A DNA stretch of 64,000 nt from JAHRVQ01 sp029941905 (GCA_029941905.1 JAPYTQ010000030.1:1-64000), one strand, 5' to 3'. Shown: positions 45,067-55,021, counted from the stretch's first letter. The notes: generated by a model not told the origin, from the sequence alone. Numbers and translations: made by a program.

Positions 45067-45737
45067 ATCGATTCCTCCATTATGTAGGGTTCGAACAAAT
45101 CCAGATTGATTTTCACGTTCTCCGCCTCGTCTCCCCAAAGTTCATTACCGGTAAACTGTACTGTGTACAAATGCTGTGGATCTTCGCCCTGGCCATGTGC
45201 GTTGGTATCAGGATAGACCCAACCCTGATGCCAGGTAACTACAGTTCCAACTTTATCGCGTGCATAGGCAGGCAATCGGGTATGACCAGGTTTGCCCACC
45301 GCACTTGTTCGTACCCGTTGCCCGGTATGAAACAGCGGGTTCGAGACATCACGCTGCGAGCCATCATACGCCGGAATTTCCCCTAACGGGTCAGGGTCGG
45401 GTCGGGGGCGAGCGGCAACCAGGTCTGTGCTGTCACCCCCTAATTGCTGAACTTTACGGTTGATCTCATCCTGGGTCACAATGCCTGCTTCAACCAGACC
45501 CGTCTCAATACCCCCCAACCAGCGGCCATAGTAACCATGGGTCAAGTAAGCTTCCGGATCTATGCGTTCAATCAAATGCCTGAAACGGTCGGTGCTGTAC
45601 CAGGCGCCTGCAATGGACGCGCCACGCAGAAAGGAAAAAACCTTCGCCTCCCAGAGATTGTGAAAAACAGGTTCATTCGTTTCCCTGACTACAGGCCCGT
45701 AGCCGGGTTTACCACCCAGATCGTGAATACCATCCAT
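45063..45737 (-). CDS. nthB: Nitrile hydratase beta subunit
   Basis: A 224-residue beta subunit, first gene of the operon. It opens with the classic MDGIHDLGGKPGYGPV. The middle contains RHLIERIDPEAYLTHGYYGRW, and the C-terminal SH3-like domain has YARDKVGTVVTWHQGW and LYTVQFTGNELWG. It forms the active site together with the alpha subunit. No amidase or nitrile-sensing regulator lies beside the operon in this window. Confidence 0.95.
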   Translation of the reverse strand: MDGIHDLGGKPGYGPVVRETNEPVFHNLWEAKVFSFLRGASIAGAWYSTDRFRHLIERIDPEAYLTHGYYGRWLGGIETGLVEAGIVTQDEINRKVQQLGGDSTDLVAARPRPDPDPLGEIPAYDGSQRDVSNPLFHTGQRVRTSAVGKPGHTRLPAYARDKVGTVVTWHQGWVYPDTNAHGQGEDPQHLYTVQFTGNELWGDEAENVKINLDLFEPYIMEESM

Positions 45738-45828
45738 CTAAGTCAAATCCCCCTGATCGCGTGCAGGGATTCTACTATTTATTGAATAGATTATCCCAGA
45801 CCGGTGACAACCTATCTGTGAAGGCTCA

Positions 45829-47670
45829 CTAACTTGCAGAAGGCAACCGAAACAACGCCGCCTGCTTCGCAACCATATCAACATCAGTGATTGGTACACT
45901 GCATCGCGACGGATTACAGATATATAGAGCAGCCTGATCCCTTTGCGGATACCTTCCCGGCTTTTCAAAGTGGAGAATTTTACGGGGGTGCCAGATATCG
46001 CTGGAAGCATCGAACAGCATTTTAGCATCAGCATCATCCGGGGAGCCCACAACGGAGAATTCGACGTACTTCACTGTGACCTTTTCCAGCGCGATGGCCA
46101 GCTCCCCAGTGATCTTACCTTCGCGACGGATCATGGCAGGTTCACTGACCGCCTGTAGCGTTCGCTCCGCGACTGACTCAAACCTTTCTTCCTTGGTGTA
46201 AACATGCAATTCATAAAGAAAGTGAGCCGCCCTGCCATTTTGTTCCAGTGGTTTTCTCGCGGCAATGGGCAGTCCTTCGTCCCGGGTGCCGAAGAAGCCA
46301 CCATATTGCTTGTCTTCAAGTAACCGCAACATGGCGTCGGCAGCAACAATGGCATGGTTCAACCATTTCACGTCCGCCGTCGCACGGTACAACGCAAGAA
46401 ATGCCGAACCTGACCAGGCCTGGGTACTCAGATAAGGTCTCACTTCAACCAGATTAGGCCTGAGTCGATCATCCTGTGTCACTTGCTTGCTGATGGTGTT
46501 CTGGAATAGGTAGCCTTCGGCACCTAATCGCGTATTGACGAGATTGTTGGCGGATTTCAACGCCAGGTCCAGATACCTCTGCTCAGCAAAAGCTTCATAA
46601 GCGCGAACCATCGCTTCAATCATCTTCGCATTTTGGTCTGTGTAGACAACGTGGTCGATTGGGGGAATTCCGTATCGGGCTCTCTCATCATGGGAGTTGA
46701 GAGACCAATAGGCACGTGCAGTCATACCCTGGGTCAATCCTGGCGGATCTATTTTCTGATTGGAATAAAAGCCGCCTTCAGGTGACAGGAACCAATCTTC
46801 GAAAAAGGTCATCATCTTGCCCATTGCGCGGCGATACTTTTCGTCACCGGTTATCTCATAGCCATCGGCAAAGGCATTAACAGCGTTTGCCTGAGATGCG
46901 ATTCTCTTCTCGGGGATGACACCGGCCGGGGATTTATCTCCCGGTTTCTTCGGATAAACCACCCTAACATACACGCCACCCCACACCGGGTCGATGCCAT
47001 CGACAAACCGATCCGCCGTTTTTATTGCCAGGGATGTCAATTCCTGGTTGTCGAACATATGGGCCCGTAAAAATAGATGTTTTAGTCGCGCGCCCGCGCC
47101 TTCTGTACCCAGCCCTCGTCTTTGCCAACCACCCCAGGTTTCGTTTAACTGCGAATCTATTTGACCTCTTACCTGACTCCTGACCAGGGTGAGTTCTGTT
47201 TCCGCCGGTGCACCGGGAGCCGCATAAGGTGATTCGCTGTCTTTGCCAAGTCTGCCTTCAAGTTGCCTGGTTGTCAGATCATCCAGCAGGGGAGTAAAGT
47301 TATCCGGATTCCGGTTACCGGCAATTGCCAGTATCTGCTCCGCCTGGGGGGTAAGAAACGCTGTCGCAGGCCAGGCCCAGTCAGAATATCTCTCACCAAT
47401 ATCAGGCCGTGCCTCAGAGTCCACCGCAATTGGAATAAAAGATTCGTTGATTCGGCGAATCACGGCTTCATCCTGGTAAGTGATATGCTCCATTCGACCA
47501 CAGGCAGCACAACCTTCCATGCCCACATTCACCAGAATAAGCTTGTTTTGTTTCGCGGCGGCATCGAAGGCTTCGAGCCCCCAGTCATACCAGTGAATTT
47601 CTTCTGCCGCCCTGGCAGAGCCGGCCAGGTTGAAAAACAGGAGCACCAGCACAAGAAATCGTAATTGCAT
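45829..47670 (-). CDS. Exported thioredoxin-domain/DUF255 protein
   Basis: A 613-residue protein in the YyaL/spermatogenesis-associated-protein-20-like family. Signal peptide MQLRFLVLVLLFFNLAGSARA; then a thioredoxin-like domain with C-A-A-C (about 54-57, in GMEGCAACGRM) and the cis-Pro segment WAWPATAFLTP. Residues about 150-560 look like an alpha/alpha barrel with WGGVYVRV, ARAYWSLNSHDE and NAKMIEAMVRAYEAF. The start at 47670 follows TGGTGG; three codons earlier a GTG is also in frame. The role of the family is unclear; here it would act in the periplasm. It lies 91 bases before the nitrile hydratase operon on the same strand. Confidence 0.78.
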   Translation of the reverse strand: MQLRFLVLVLLFFNLAGSARAAEEIHWYDWGLEAFDAAAKQNKLILVNVGMEGCAACGRMEHITYQDEAVIRRINESFIPIAVDSEARPDIGERYSDWAWPATAFLTPQAEQILAIAGNRNPDNFTPLLDDLTTRQLEGRLGKDSESPYAAPGAPAETELTLVRSQVRGQIDSQLNETWGGWQRRGLGTEGAGARLKHLFLRAHMFDNQELTSLAIKTADRFVDGIDPVWGGVYVRVVYPKKPGDKSPAGVIPEKRIASQANAVNAFADGYEITGDEKYRRAMGKMMTFFEDWFLSPEGGFYSNQKIDPPGLTQGMTARAYWSLNSHDERARYGIPPIDHVVYTDQNAKMIEAMVRAYEAFAEQRYLDLALKSANNLVNTRLGAEGYLFQNTISKQVTQDDRLRPNLVEVRPYLSTQAWSGSAFLALYRATADVKWLNHAIVAADAMLRLLEDKQYGGFFGTRDEGLPIAARKPLEQNGRAAHFLYELHVYTKEERFESVAERTLQAVSEPAMIRREGKITGELAIALEKVTVKYVEFSVVGSPDDADAKMLFDASSDIWHPRKILHFEKPGRYPQRDQAALYICNPSRCSVPITDVDMVAKQAALFRLPSAS

Positions 47671-47822
47671 TTTGACCACCAGATTAACCAGGACAGTTAA
47701 TCTGACCGGTAAAAGAAGCGGAAGTTTACATCAGCCTGGAGGCTCGGGGTATTTCGAATAACAATTTCGAGTGACAATGGGTATGAAGATTGCGCTTGAA
47801 AACAGGAATCATCAAAGGAAAA

Positions 47823-49325
47823 TCAGGCTTTATCAGCTTTAAAGTCCTGTTTTTTTACCTGCTTGCCACCATCGTAGCTTTCCAGGCGGACATCAAACTG
47901 CCACAGGCGGTTCAGGTGCTTCATGACCTCATTGGACTCATCGTGTAGTCTGATGCTGTCTTGCAGGGTGTGTCGAAGCGTCAGGGACCGGTCGCCTTTC
48001 AGATCGACGTGCTGAATCTGGATGTTGGGTTCCCTGGCACTGAGATTGTACTGCTTCGATAACAGGCCCCGCAGGGCGATGTAACCACCTTCATCATGAA
48101 TCGCTGATATCTCAAGTTCGGACTGGTGCTCATCATCCAGGACATTAAACAGCCTTAAATCACGCATCACTTTTGGCGACAGGAACTGCTGGATAAAACT
48201 TTCATCCTTGAAGTTAGCCATGGCAAACTTTATCGTCTTCAGCCAGTCAGACCCTGCAAAATCCGGGAAAAATGTCCTGTCTTCATCAGTTGGCGCCTCG
48301 CAGATGCGCCGTATGTCCTGCATCATTGCAAAGCCAAGTGTGTAGACATTGACACCGTTATAGTGGGGGCTGTCGAAATCGGGCTGGTAGATTACTGACG
48401 TGTGTGTCTGCAGAAACTCCATCATAAACCCGTCTGATACGCGACCCTGGTTGTACAGGCTATTACTCAATGTATAGTGCCAGAAGGTTGCCCATCCTTC
48501 GTTCATGACCTGGGTCTGTTTTTGGGGGTAGAAATACTGGGAAACTTTTCTAACGATCCGCACGATTTCCCTTTCCCAGGGCTCCAGCGTCGGTGCGTGT
48601 TTTTCAATAAAGTAAAGCAGATTTTCTTCCGGTTCAGCGGGGAAACATGCCTCGCTTTCCTCAAGTTTTTTTCCAGCCCCTGGGATCGTCCGCCATAAAT
48701 CATTTACCTGCTGCTGCCGATGCACCTCTCTTTGTTCCTGGGCAATTCTCTCCTCTTCGACAGAGATGGGATAGGGGCGTTTGTAACGATCGACACCATA
48801 GTTCATCAGTGCATGACACGAGTCGAGTAATTTTTCCACCGTCTCGACACCATACCGTTCTTCGCATTTTTGAACATAGTTCTTGGCGAACAACAGATAG
48901 TCAATGATGGAGTCCGCGTCAGTCCAGGTTTGAAAAAGATAGTTGCCCTTGAAAAATGAATTGTGGCCATAACAGGCGTGTGCAATGACCAGCGCCTGCA
49001 TCGTCATGGTGTTCTCTTCCATCAAATATGAAATACACGGATTGGAATTAATCACGATTTCATAAGCCAGTCCCATCGCCCCGCGCTTGTAGTTCTGTTC
49101 CACACTGAGAAACTGCTTGCCGTAAGACCAGTGGCTATAGCCTAAAGGCATGCCCACCGACGCATAGGCATCCATCATCTGTTCAGAACGAATCACTTCG
49201 ATCTGGTTGGGGTAGGTGTCAAGACCATAGCTGTCAGCGATTTCACCAATGACCTGCTCATATTCTTCGATCAACTCGAATGTCCACTCACTGGAATCAG
49301 AAATATAGTTCTTCTTAACGCTCAT
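47823..49325 (-). CDS. spoVR: SpoVR family protein
   Basis: A 500-residue soluble protein of the SpoVR/YcgB family. Family segments are YPNQIEVIRSEQMMDAYASV, HWSYGKQFL, IVINSNPCISYLMEENT, HACYGHNSFFKGNY and MNEGWATFWHYTL, with many conserved His/Glu residues. Third gene of the prkA-yeaH-spoVR group, overlapping yeaH by four bases (ATGA). In enterics these genes are induced by nitrogen starvation and stationary phase; the biochemical role remains unknown. Confidence 0.93.
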   Translation of the reverse strand: MSVKKNYISDSSEWTFELIEEYEQVIGEIADSYGLDTYPNQIEVIRSEQMMDAYASVGMPLGYSHWSYGKQFLSVEQNYKRGAMGLAYEIVINSNPCISYLMEENTMTMQALVIAHACYGHNSFFKGNYLFQTWTDADSIIDYLLFAKNYVQKCEERYGVETVEKLLDSCHALMNYGVDRYKRPYPISVEEERIAQEQREVHRQQQVNDLWRTIPGAGKKLEESEACFPAEPEENLLYFIEKHAPTLEPWEREIVRIVRKVSQYFYPQKQTQVMNEGWATFWHYTLSNSLYNQGRVSDGFMMEFLQTHTSVIYQPDFDSPHYNGVNVYTLGFAMMQDIRRICEAPTDEDRTFFPDFAGSDWLKTIKFAMANFKDESFIQQFLSPKVMRDLRLFNVLDDEHQSELEISAIHDEGGYIALRGLLSKQYNLSAREPNIQIQHVDLKGDRSLTLRHTLQDSIRLHDESNEVMKHLNRLWQFDVRLESYDGGKQVKKQDFKADKA

Positions 49326-50581
49326 GAGTTGACCCGCCGCTTGAACAGATCCTTAAAAACCTGGTAGATGTCGTTCGGTTCAATGATTTGCCTTAGTGCG
49401 AAACTTTCAGCGTAATCAGCTGCAATGGTTTCGTACTCTCGCCACAGGGCCTGATGTTCACCCTTGGTGATTTCTACGTAGGAGAAATGGTTCACCACCG
49501 AAAGCAAGTTCTCGCGAATAATCTTGCTGCAAACAGGCGAGTCGTCTTTCCAGTTGTCACCATCAGATGCCTGCGCAACATAGATATTCCAGTTTGTGGG
49601 CGAGTAGCGATCTTTTATGGTTTCATCCACCAGCTTGAGCGCACTGGAAACAATGGTGCCACCGGTTTCCCTGGAGTAGAAGAATTCCTCTTCATCAACT
49701 TCACGAGCACTGGTGTGATGCCGGATAAAAACCACATCTGTCTTTTCGTAGTTCCTCTGCAGGAACAGATACAGCAGGATAAAGAAACGTTTTGCCATAT
49801 CCTTTCTCGACTGATCCATCGAGCCGCTCACATCCATAATGCAAAACATCACGGCCTTGTTGGAAGGCAGCGGCTGTTTTAACTGCAGGTTGTATTTAAG
49901 GTCAAAGTCATCGAGGAACGGAATTTTATTAATGCGAATCTTTAGTTTGTCTCTTTCTTTCAGCAGTGCCTGGTGTTCGTCAGCGTCTGCGACCACTTCG
50001 AGGAGTTTGGCTTCCACCTCTTTGAGCCGCCGCCGGGCTTTACCCGTGAGCGCCATACGGCGAGCCTGTGCGGACCGCATGGTACGTACGATATTAAGAC
50101 GTGAGGGAATTCCTTCTTCGGCGACTCCCGCCTGTACGCGTTTGTAGGAATCATTGTCCAGCAGGTTCTTTCGCACCAGTAGTGGCAATTCAAGATCTTC
50201 GAACATGGCATTGAGGAATTCACTCTGGGAGATCTGAAACACGAACTCGTCTTCACCCTCTCCGGAATCACTGGCATCACCACCCCCACCGCCTCCCGAA
50301 CCCTGTGGCGGTCGTTTGACCCTGTCACCGGCGTTGAATTCCTTGTTGCCAGGGTAGATGGTATTGCGCGTACCGCCTTTTCCATGGCGAAAAGTCGGCT
50401 CGTTGATATCGTCTTTGGGGATGCTAATCTCTTCGCCACGTTCCAGGTCAGTAATACTTCGGTTGCCCACGGCGGCGTCAACAGCCTTTTTGATTTGCTT
50501 GCGGTACCGCCGCAGAAACCGTTGGCGGTTTACCGTACTCTTGTTTTTCGCGTTTAAACGCCGATCAATTAGGTAACTCAT
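49322..50581 (-). CDS. yeaH: YeaH/YhbH family protein (DUF444, VWA domain)
   Basis: A 419-residue protein. It has a basic N-terminus (RQRFLRRYRKQIKKAVD), a disordered glycine-rich stretch (GSGGGGGGDASDSGEGEDE, about 95-113), and a von Willebrand A-type domain with the metal-site motif MDVSGSMDQS. YeaH works with the PrkA/YeaG kinase in sustained nitrogen starvation and low-pH responses in E. coli. It sits between prkA (45 bases upstream) and spoVR (four-base overlap). Confidence 0.92.
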   Translation of the reverse strand: MSYLIDRRLNAKNKSTVNRQRFLRRYRKQIKKAVDAAVGNRSITDLERGEEISIPKDDINEPTFRHGKGGTRNTIYPGNKEFNAGDRVKRPPQGSGGGGGGDASDSGEGEDEFVFQISQSEFLNAMFEDLELPLLVRKNLLDNDSYKRVQAGVAEEGIPSRLNIVRTMRSAQARRMALTGKARRRLKEVEAKLLEVVADADEHQALLKERDKLKIRINKIPFLDDFDLKYNLQLKQPLPSNKAVMFCIMDVSGSMDQSRKDMAKRFFILLYLFLQRNYEKTDVVFIRHHTSAREVDEEEFFYSRETGGTIVSSALKLVDETIKDRYSPTNWNIYVAQASDGDNWKDDSPVCSKIIRENLLSVVNHFSYVEITKGEHQALWREYETIAADYAESFALRQIIEPNDIYQVFKDLFKRRVNS

Positions 50582-50625
50582 GATGATCGATATCTCCCTA
50601 CCGCACTATTTGCAATGCAATTTGT

Positions 50626-52548
50626 TTATTGCGATTTACGCACCCGCAAATACCACTCAGACAGCAATCTAACCTGTTTCTCTGTGTATCCTCGCTGAAC
50701 CATTCGACACACAAACTCTGTATGTTTCGTCTGATCATCCTGTGATGCTTTCGCGTTGAAGGAAATTACGGGCAGCAAGTCTTCTGTACTGGAGAACATC
50801 TTTTTCTCTATGACAGAACGCAGTTTCTCATAGCTCACCCAACGCGGGTTCTTGCCTTCGTTGTTCGCTCTGGCCCGCAGCACGAAGTTTACGATCTCGT
50901 TACGGAAATCCTTGGGGTTACTGATGCCTGCAGGCTTTTCTATTTTTTCCAGTTCCTCATTGATCGCAGCGCGATCCAGAATGTCGCCGGTTTCAGGATC
51001 CCGATATTCCTGGTCCTGGATCCAAAAGTCAGCATAGGTGACATATCGATCAAAAATATTCTGGCCATATTCTGAATAGGACTCCAGGTACGCTGTCTGG
51101 AGTTCCTTACCGATGGACTCAATATATCTCGGTGCGAGGTACTCCTTAATGTAGCCCAGATAACGTTCCTGCACCTCTGCATCAAATTGTTCCTGTTCAA
51201 TTTGCTGCTCAAGCACATAGAGAAGATGGACCGGGTTAGCAGCTATCTCACTGTTATCGAAATTAAACACACGGGACAGAATCTTGTAGGCAAAGCGTGT
51301 GGACAAACCTTCCATGCCCTCATTGACTCCAGCTGCGTCCTGGTATTCCTGGATGGACTTCGCCTTTGGATCTGTGTCCTTAAGATTTTCACCATCATAA
51401 ATACGCATCTTCGAGAAAGGACTCGAATTCTCAGGCACCTTCAAGCGTGACAAAACACTAAATTGTGCCAGCATTTTCAACGTGTCAGGTGCGCACGGCG
51501 CATCTCCCAGGGAGCTGCCGAAGAGTAACTTTTGATAAATCTGGATTTCTTCTGAGACCCGCAAGCAGTATGGTACCTTGACAATGTAAACACGATCGAG
51601 AAACGCCTCATTGTTCTTGTTAGATCTAAAGTTCTGCCATTCAGATTCATTCGAGTGCGCCAGGACAACGCCATCGAAAGGTAGGGAACCAATACCTTCG
51701 GTACCGTTGTAGTTACCCTCCTGGGTTGCCGTCAGCAGGGGATGCAGCACTTTGATCGGTGCCTTGAACATCTCAACAAATTCCATCAGGCCCTGGTTAG
51801 CTTTGCACAATGCGCCTGAATAACTATAAGCATCAGCGTCGTCCTGGGCGAAATCCTCCAGTTTCCTGATATCAATTTTTCCAACCAGTGCTGAAATATC
51901 CTGGTTGTTTTCATCCCCGGGCTCGGTCTTGGCGATACCGATCTGGTCGAGCAGATTAGGGTAGCGTTTGATCACGCGGAATTGTGAAATATCACCGTTG
52001 AATTCGTGCAAACGTTTTACCGCCCAGGGGGACATAATGGATCTGGTATAGCGAATGGGAATCCCGTAGTCCTCTTCGAGAATCGGACCATCTTCATCCG
52101 GGCTGAACAATGCCAGAGGGGATTCGTTTACAGGTGAATCCTTGATCGCATAGAAAGGCACGGTTTGCATGATTTTTTTCAGCTTTTCCGCCAGTGAAGA
52201 TTTACCACCTCCTACCGGTCCAAGCAAATAAAGTATCTGTTTCCTTTCTTCGAGCCCTTGAGCGGCGTGGCGAAAATAGGAAACGATCTGCTCTATACAC
52301 TCTTCCATACCATAGAATTCATCAAACACTGGATAGCGTCGGATGATTTTGTTGGAGAAGATTCTGCTTAACGTGGGGTCGACAGCAGTGTCGATGGTTT
52401 CTGGTTCACCTATGGCTTCGAGCATTCTTTCTGCTGCAGTTGCATAGGATATGGGGTCCTGCTTGCAAATTTCGAGGTATTCCCGGAGGGAATACTCTTC
52501 TTGCGCTGTCTGTTCGTATCTTGATTGTACGTGGTTGAATATACTCAT
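50626..52548 (-). CDS. prkA: PrkA-type serine protein kinase (YeaG)
   Basis: A 640-residue protein, first in the stress operon. The N-terminal AAA domain has the Walker A LLGPVGGGKSSLAEKLKK (about 107-124) and the Walker-B/sensor region with VLAHSNESEW. The C-terminal PrkA kinase-like domain covers about 420-640. The length equals the E. coli protein closely. The ATG at 52548 is preferred (AGAGGTGACATTTG upstream); a TTG one codon earlier is in frame. In E. coli its transcription depends on sigma S and sigma 54-linked factors; no such promoter could be assigned here. Confidence 0.93.
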   Translation of the reverse strand: MSIFNHVQSRYEQTAQEEYSLREYLEICKQDPISYATAAERMLEAIGEPETIDTAVDPTLSRIFSNKIIRRYPVFDEFYGMEECIEQIVSYFRHAAQGLEERKQILYLLGPVGGGKSSLAEKLKKIMQTVPFYAIKDSPVNESPLALFSPDEDGPILEEDYGIPIRYTRSIMSPWAVKRLHEFNGDISQFRVIKRYPNLLDQIGIAKTEPGDENNQDISALVGKIDIRKLEDFAQDDADAYSYSGALCKANQGLMEFVEMFKAPIKVLHPLLTATQEGNYNGTEGIGSLPFDGVVLAHSNESEWQNFRSNKNNEAFLDRVYIVKVPYCLRVSEEIQIYQKLLFGSSLGDAPCAPDTLKMLAQFSVLSRLKVPENSSPFSKMRIYDGENLKDTDPKAKSIQEYQDAAGVNEGMEGLSTRFAYKILSRVFNFDNSEIAANPVHLLYVLEQQIEQEQFDAEVQERYLGYIKEYLAPRYIESIGKELQTAYLESYSEYGQNIFDRYVTYADFWIQDQEYRDPETGDILDRAAINEELEKIEKPAGISNPKDFRNEIVNFVLRARANNEGKNPRWVSYEKLRSVIEKKMFSSTEDLLPVISFNAKASQDDQTKHTEFVCRMVQRGYTEKQVRLLSEWYLRVRKSQ

Positions 52549-52861
52549 CAAATGTCACCTCTATCCTAATGTCACCTGTCATCCCACAGCTTCGCGCTTG
52601 ACGCTGACTACTCAAGAAAACCCCGACGAACGGTAGTTTTTTGCGACCCAAACTCACAACACTGTCAGATAGCCCGTATTATTTGGAGCTAATGGCTATT
52701 TTTTACCCCATTCTACAAGTATCAATCAATTTGACCCAAAAACAAGCTAATATATTCTTGAAATTTGATGGAAATTGAATGGAACATGAAACCAACAGTC
52801 GATTCACAATGGACATGTGAAGGATTTTTCGAATAGACGTCATACTAATACTATTGAAATA
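52549..52861. promoter_or_regulatory. Promoter/leader region of the prkA operon
   Basis: About 310 bases without a gene between prkA and the end of prfC. On the minus strand the 10-base sequence AGGTGACATT occurs twice, 17 bases apart (52551-52560 and 52568-52577). The copy next to prkA contains the ribosome-binding site. The distal half is AT-rich (for example around 52735-52765) and is a likely place for the operon promoter. No clear terminator for either gene was recognised. Confidence 0.4.
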
Positions 52862-54442
52862 TTAGTTTATTTCCCGAGTAGACCGAAACCTGATATCCGG
52901 CCAGCGTTCTTCAGTTAAAGACAGATTTATCCGCGTAGGCGCCAGATAGGTGAGATGGCCCGCGCCGTCAATGGCCAGATTGGATTCTGCCTTGCGTTTG
53001 AATTCAGCCAACATTTTTGGATCGTCGCATTCGATCCAACGTGCTGTGGTGACGTTAACGGACTCGTAAGCGCAATCCACCTTATATTCGTGTTTCAACC
53101 GAAAAACTACCACGTCGAACTGCAATATCCCCACCGCACCTAACACCAGGTCGTTATTATATAGTGGCATAAACACCTGGGTAGCACCTTCCTCTGACAA
53201 TTGAGTTAAGCCTTGTTTGAGCTGTTTGCTTTTTAGCGGATCTTTCAGTCGAACCCGCTGGAACAGTTCCGGCGCGAAATGAGGAATTCCCAGATACCTG
53301 AATTCTCCATTGGCGGTAAACGTATCCCCAATCTGGATGGTGCCGTGATTATGCAAACCAATAATATCGCCCGACCATGCAACTTCGGCCTGGGAGCGTT
53401 CCCCAGCAAGGAATGTAACGGCATCGCTAACACGAACATCCTTGCCGATGCGCACATGACGCATTTTCATCCCTTGTTCATATTTGCCGGAACACACCCG
53501 CATAAAAGCAATTCGGTCCCGGTGTTTAGGGTCCATGTTCGCCTGAATTTTAAAGACAAAACCTGAGAAATTCTGATCAGTTGAACTCACGACCCGGTCG
53601 TTAGCCTGCCTGCTGAGGGGTGCGGGCGCATAGTCGACAAAACCATCGAGCATTTCCATCACACCAAAGTTGCGCAGCGCAGTTCCAAAATATACCGGCG
53701 TTAACTTACCCGCCAGATAAGCCTGCAAGTCAAACTCGTGACTCGCACCTTTTACCAGTTCGATCTCTTCGGTGAACTCTTCGAAAATATCACCCAAAAA
53801 CTCCTTCGCCTCATCGCTGTCGAGCCCATTGATGATCCTGATATCGATGAGAACTTCTCCTTTACCGGACTCATATACATGGATCTCATCATTGTACAGA
53901 TGGTACACACCCTTAAATAACTGACCCATACCAATTGGCCAAGTGACTGGCGCACATTGAATATCCAATACTTGCTCGACTTCATCTAACACGTCAATTG
54001 GGTCTCGGGTTTCACGGTCAAGCTTGTTGACAAAGGTCAGGATAGGCGTATCCCGCAGGCGACAGACTTCCATCAGTTTGATGGTACGCTGCTCGACGCC
54101 TTTAGCGCCATCAATTACCATCAATACAGAATCAACAGCCGTTAAGGTTCGATAGGTATCTTCAGAAAAGTCCTCGTGGCCCGGGGTATCGAGCAGATTT
54201 ACCACGCGACCCCTATAAGGGAACTGCATGACCGAGGTGGTGACGGATATGCCACGCTCCTTCTCCATCTCCATCCAGTCTGAAGTGGCGTACCGGTCAG
54301 ACTTTTTGGACTTTACAGTGCCCGCCATCTGGATCGCCCTGCCTAGCAGTAGTAGCTTTTCGGTAATCGTCGTCTTACCGGCATCGGGATGCGAGATAAT
54401 TGCAAACGTGCGGCGGTGGTTAACTTCATCGACGATAGACAT
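52862..54442 (-). CDS. prfC: Peptide chain release factor 3
   Basis: A 526-residue translational GTPase that recycles RF1/RF2 from the ribosome. G1 is ISHPDAGKTTITEKLL (about 17-32), G2 lies around RGISVTTSV, G3 is DTPGHEDFSEDTYRTL, and G4 is NKLDRE. RF3-specific segments are MIDGAKGVEQRTIKLM and FSGFVFKIQANMDPKHRDR. It is monocistronic by spacing. Standard length. Confidence 0.96.
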   Translation of the reverse strand: MSIVDEVNHRRTFAIISHPDAGKTTITEKLLLLGRAIQMAGTVKSKKSDRYATSDWMEMEKERGISVTTSVMQFPYRGRVVNLLDTPGHEDFSEDTYRTLTAVDSVLMVIDGAKGVEQRTIKLMEVCRLRDTPILTFVNKLDRETRDPIDVLDEVEQVLDIQCAPVTWPIGMGQLFKGVYHLYNDEIHVYESGKGEVLIDIRIINGLDSDEAKEFLGDIFEEFTEEIELVKGASHEFDLQAYLAGKLTPVYFGTALRNFGVMEMLDGFVDYAPAPLSRQANDRVVSSTDQNFSGFVFKIQANMDPKHRDRIAFMRVCSGKYEQGMKMRHVRIGKDVRVSDAVTFLAGERSQAEVAWSGDIIGLHNHGTIQIGDTFTANGEFRYLGIPHFAPELFQRVRLKDPLKSKQLKQGLTQLSEEGATQVFMPLYNNDLVLGAVGILQFDVVVFRLKHEYKVDCAYESVNVTTARWIECDDPKMLAEFKRKAESNLAIDGAGHLTYLAPTRINLSLTEERWPDIRFRSTREIN

Positions 54443-54534
54443 GGGACTTAGCTTATAGCGAAAAGCTGCGCATTATACCCGACTGGCCCCGATGCGCCAC
54501 AACCGAATGTAGTGTCCTACACACTAGCTGAAAA

Positions 54535-55002
54535 CTAGTCGTAGAAGAATTCTCTGGCAAAGACAATAGCGTCTTCCCGACCTTTGACTGCGGGGTAATA
54601 GTCTTCGCGGATACCTACCTCGTTAAAATCGAGACTCTCATACAGTTTGTACGCGACGAGATTCGAAGGCCGCACCTCAAGGAAAACACTCGAAACCGCA
54701 TTCTCCCTGGCACGTTCGAGCATATGTTCAACCAGAATCCTGCCATAGCCTGCACCCTGGCATTCAGGGTTAATGCAGACATTCAGCAAGTGGGACTCAC
54801 TGGCGGCTACAGACAAAATACCATGACCCTTGATTTCTCCCTGAATCACGAACAGCCAGCATTCGTATCCGGACTTGATACAGTCCGCAAACACGCCTTC
54901 GGTCCAGGGGTATTCATAACATAGAAGCTCATTCACCATCACTGAAGGCAGGTTTTCCAATTGCATGGATTCGAGCTGGTAATCGAGTTCGATGCTGCTC
55001 AT
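54535..55002 (-). CDS. rimI: Ribosomal protein S18 alanine N-acetyltransferase RimI
   Basis: A 155-residue GNAT acetyltransferase that acetylates the N-terminus of ribosomal protein S18. The acetyl-CoA motif is NPECQGAGYGRILVEHML (about 79-96), followed by VFLEVRPSNLVAYKLYESLDF and the RimI ending EDAIVFAREF. It follows the holD-like gene by 29 bases, the conserved holD-rimI order. The start at 55002 lies at the end of a 14-base tandem duplication and overlaps the stop of a five-codon ORF (see that entry). Confidence 0.92.
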   Translation of the reverse strand: MSSIELDYQLESMQLENLPSVMVNELLCYEYPWTEGVFADCIKSGYECWLFVIQGEIKGHGILSVAASESHLLNVCINPECQGAGYGRILVEHMLERARENAVSSVFLEVRPSNLVAYKLYESLDFNEVGIREDYYPAVKGREDAIVFAREFFYD

Positions 55003-55021
55003 GTCAGGCTGCTCATGTCAG
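54994..55021 (-). repeat. 14-bp tandem duplication spanning the rimI start; creates a five-codon leader ORF
   Basis: GCTGCTCATGTCAG (plus strand) is repeated exactly at 54994-55007 and 55008-55021. Read on the minus strand, each copy holds an ATG. The upstream ATG (55014-55016) opens a five-codon ORF, M-S-S-L-T, whose TGA (54999-55001) overlaps the rimI ATG as ATGA. No purine-rich ribosome-binding site precedes either ATG, so coupling between the two is possible. Confidence 0.7.
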
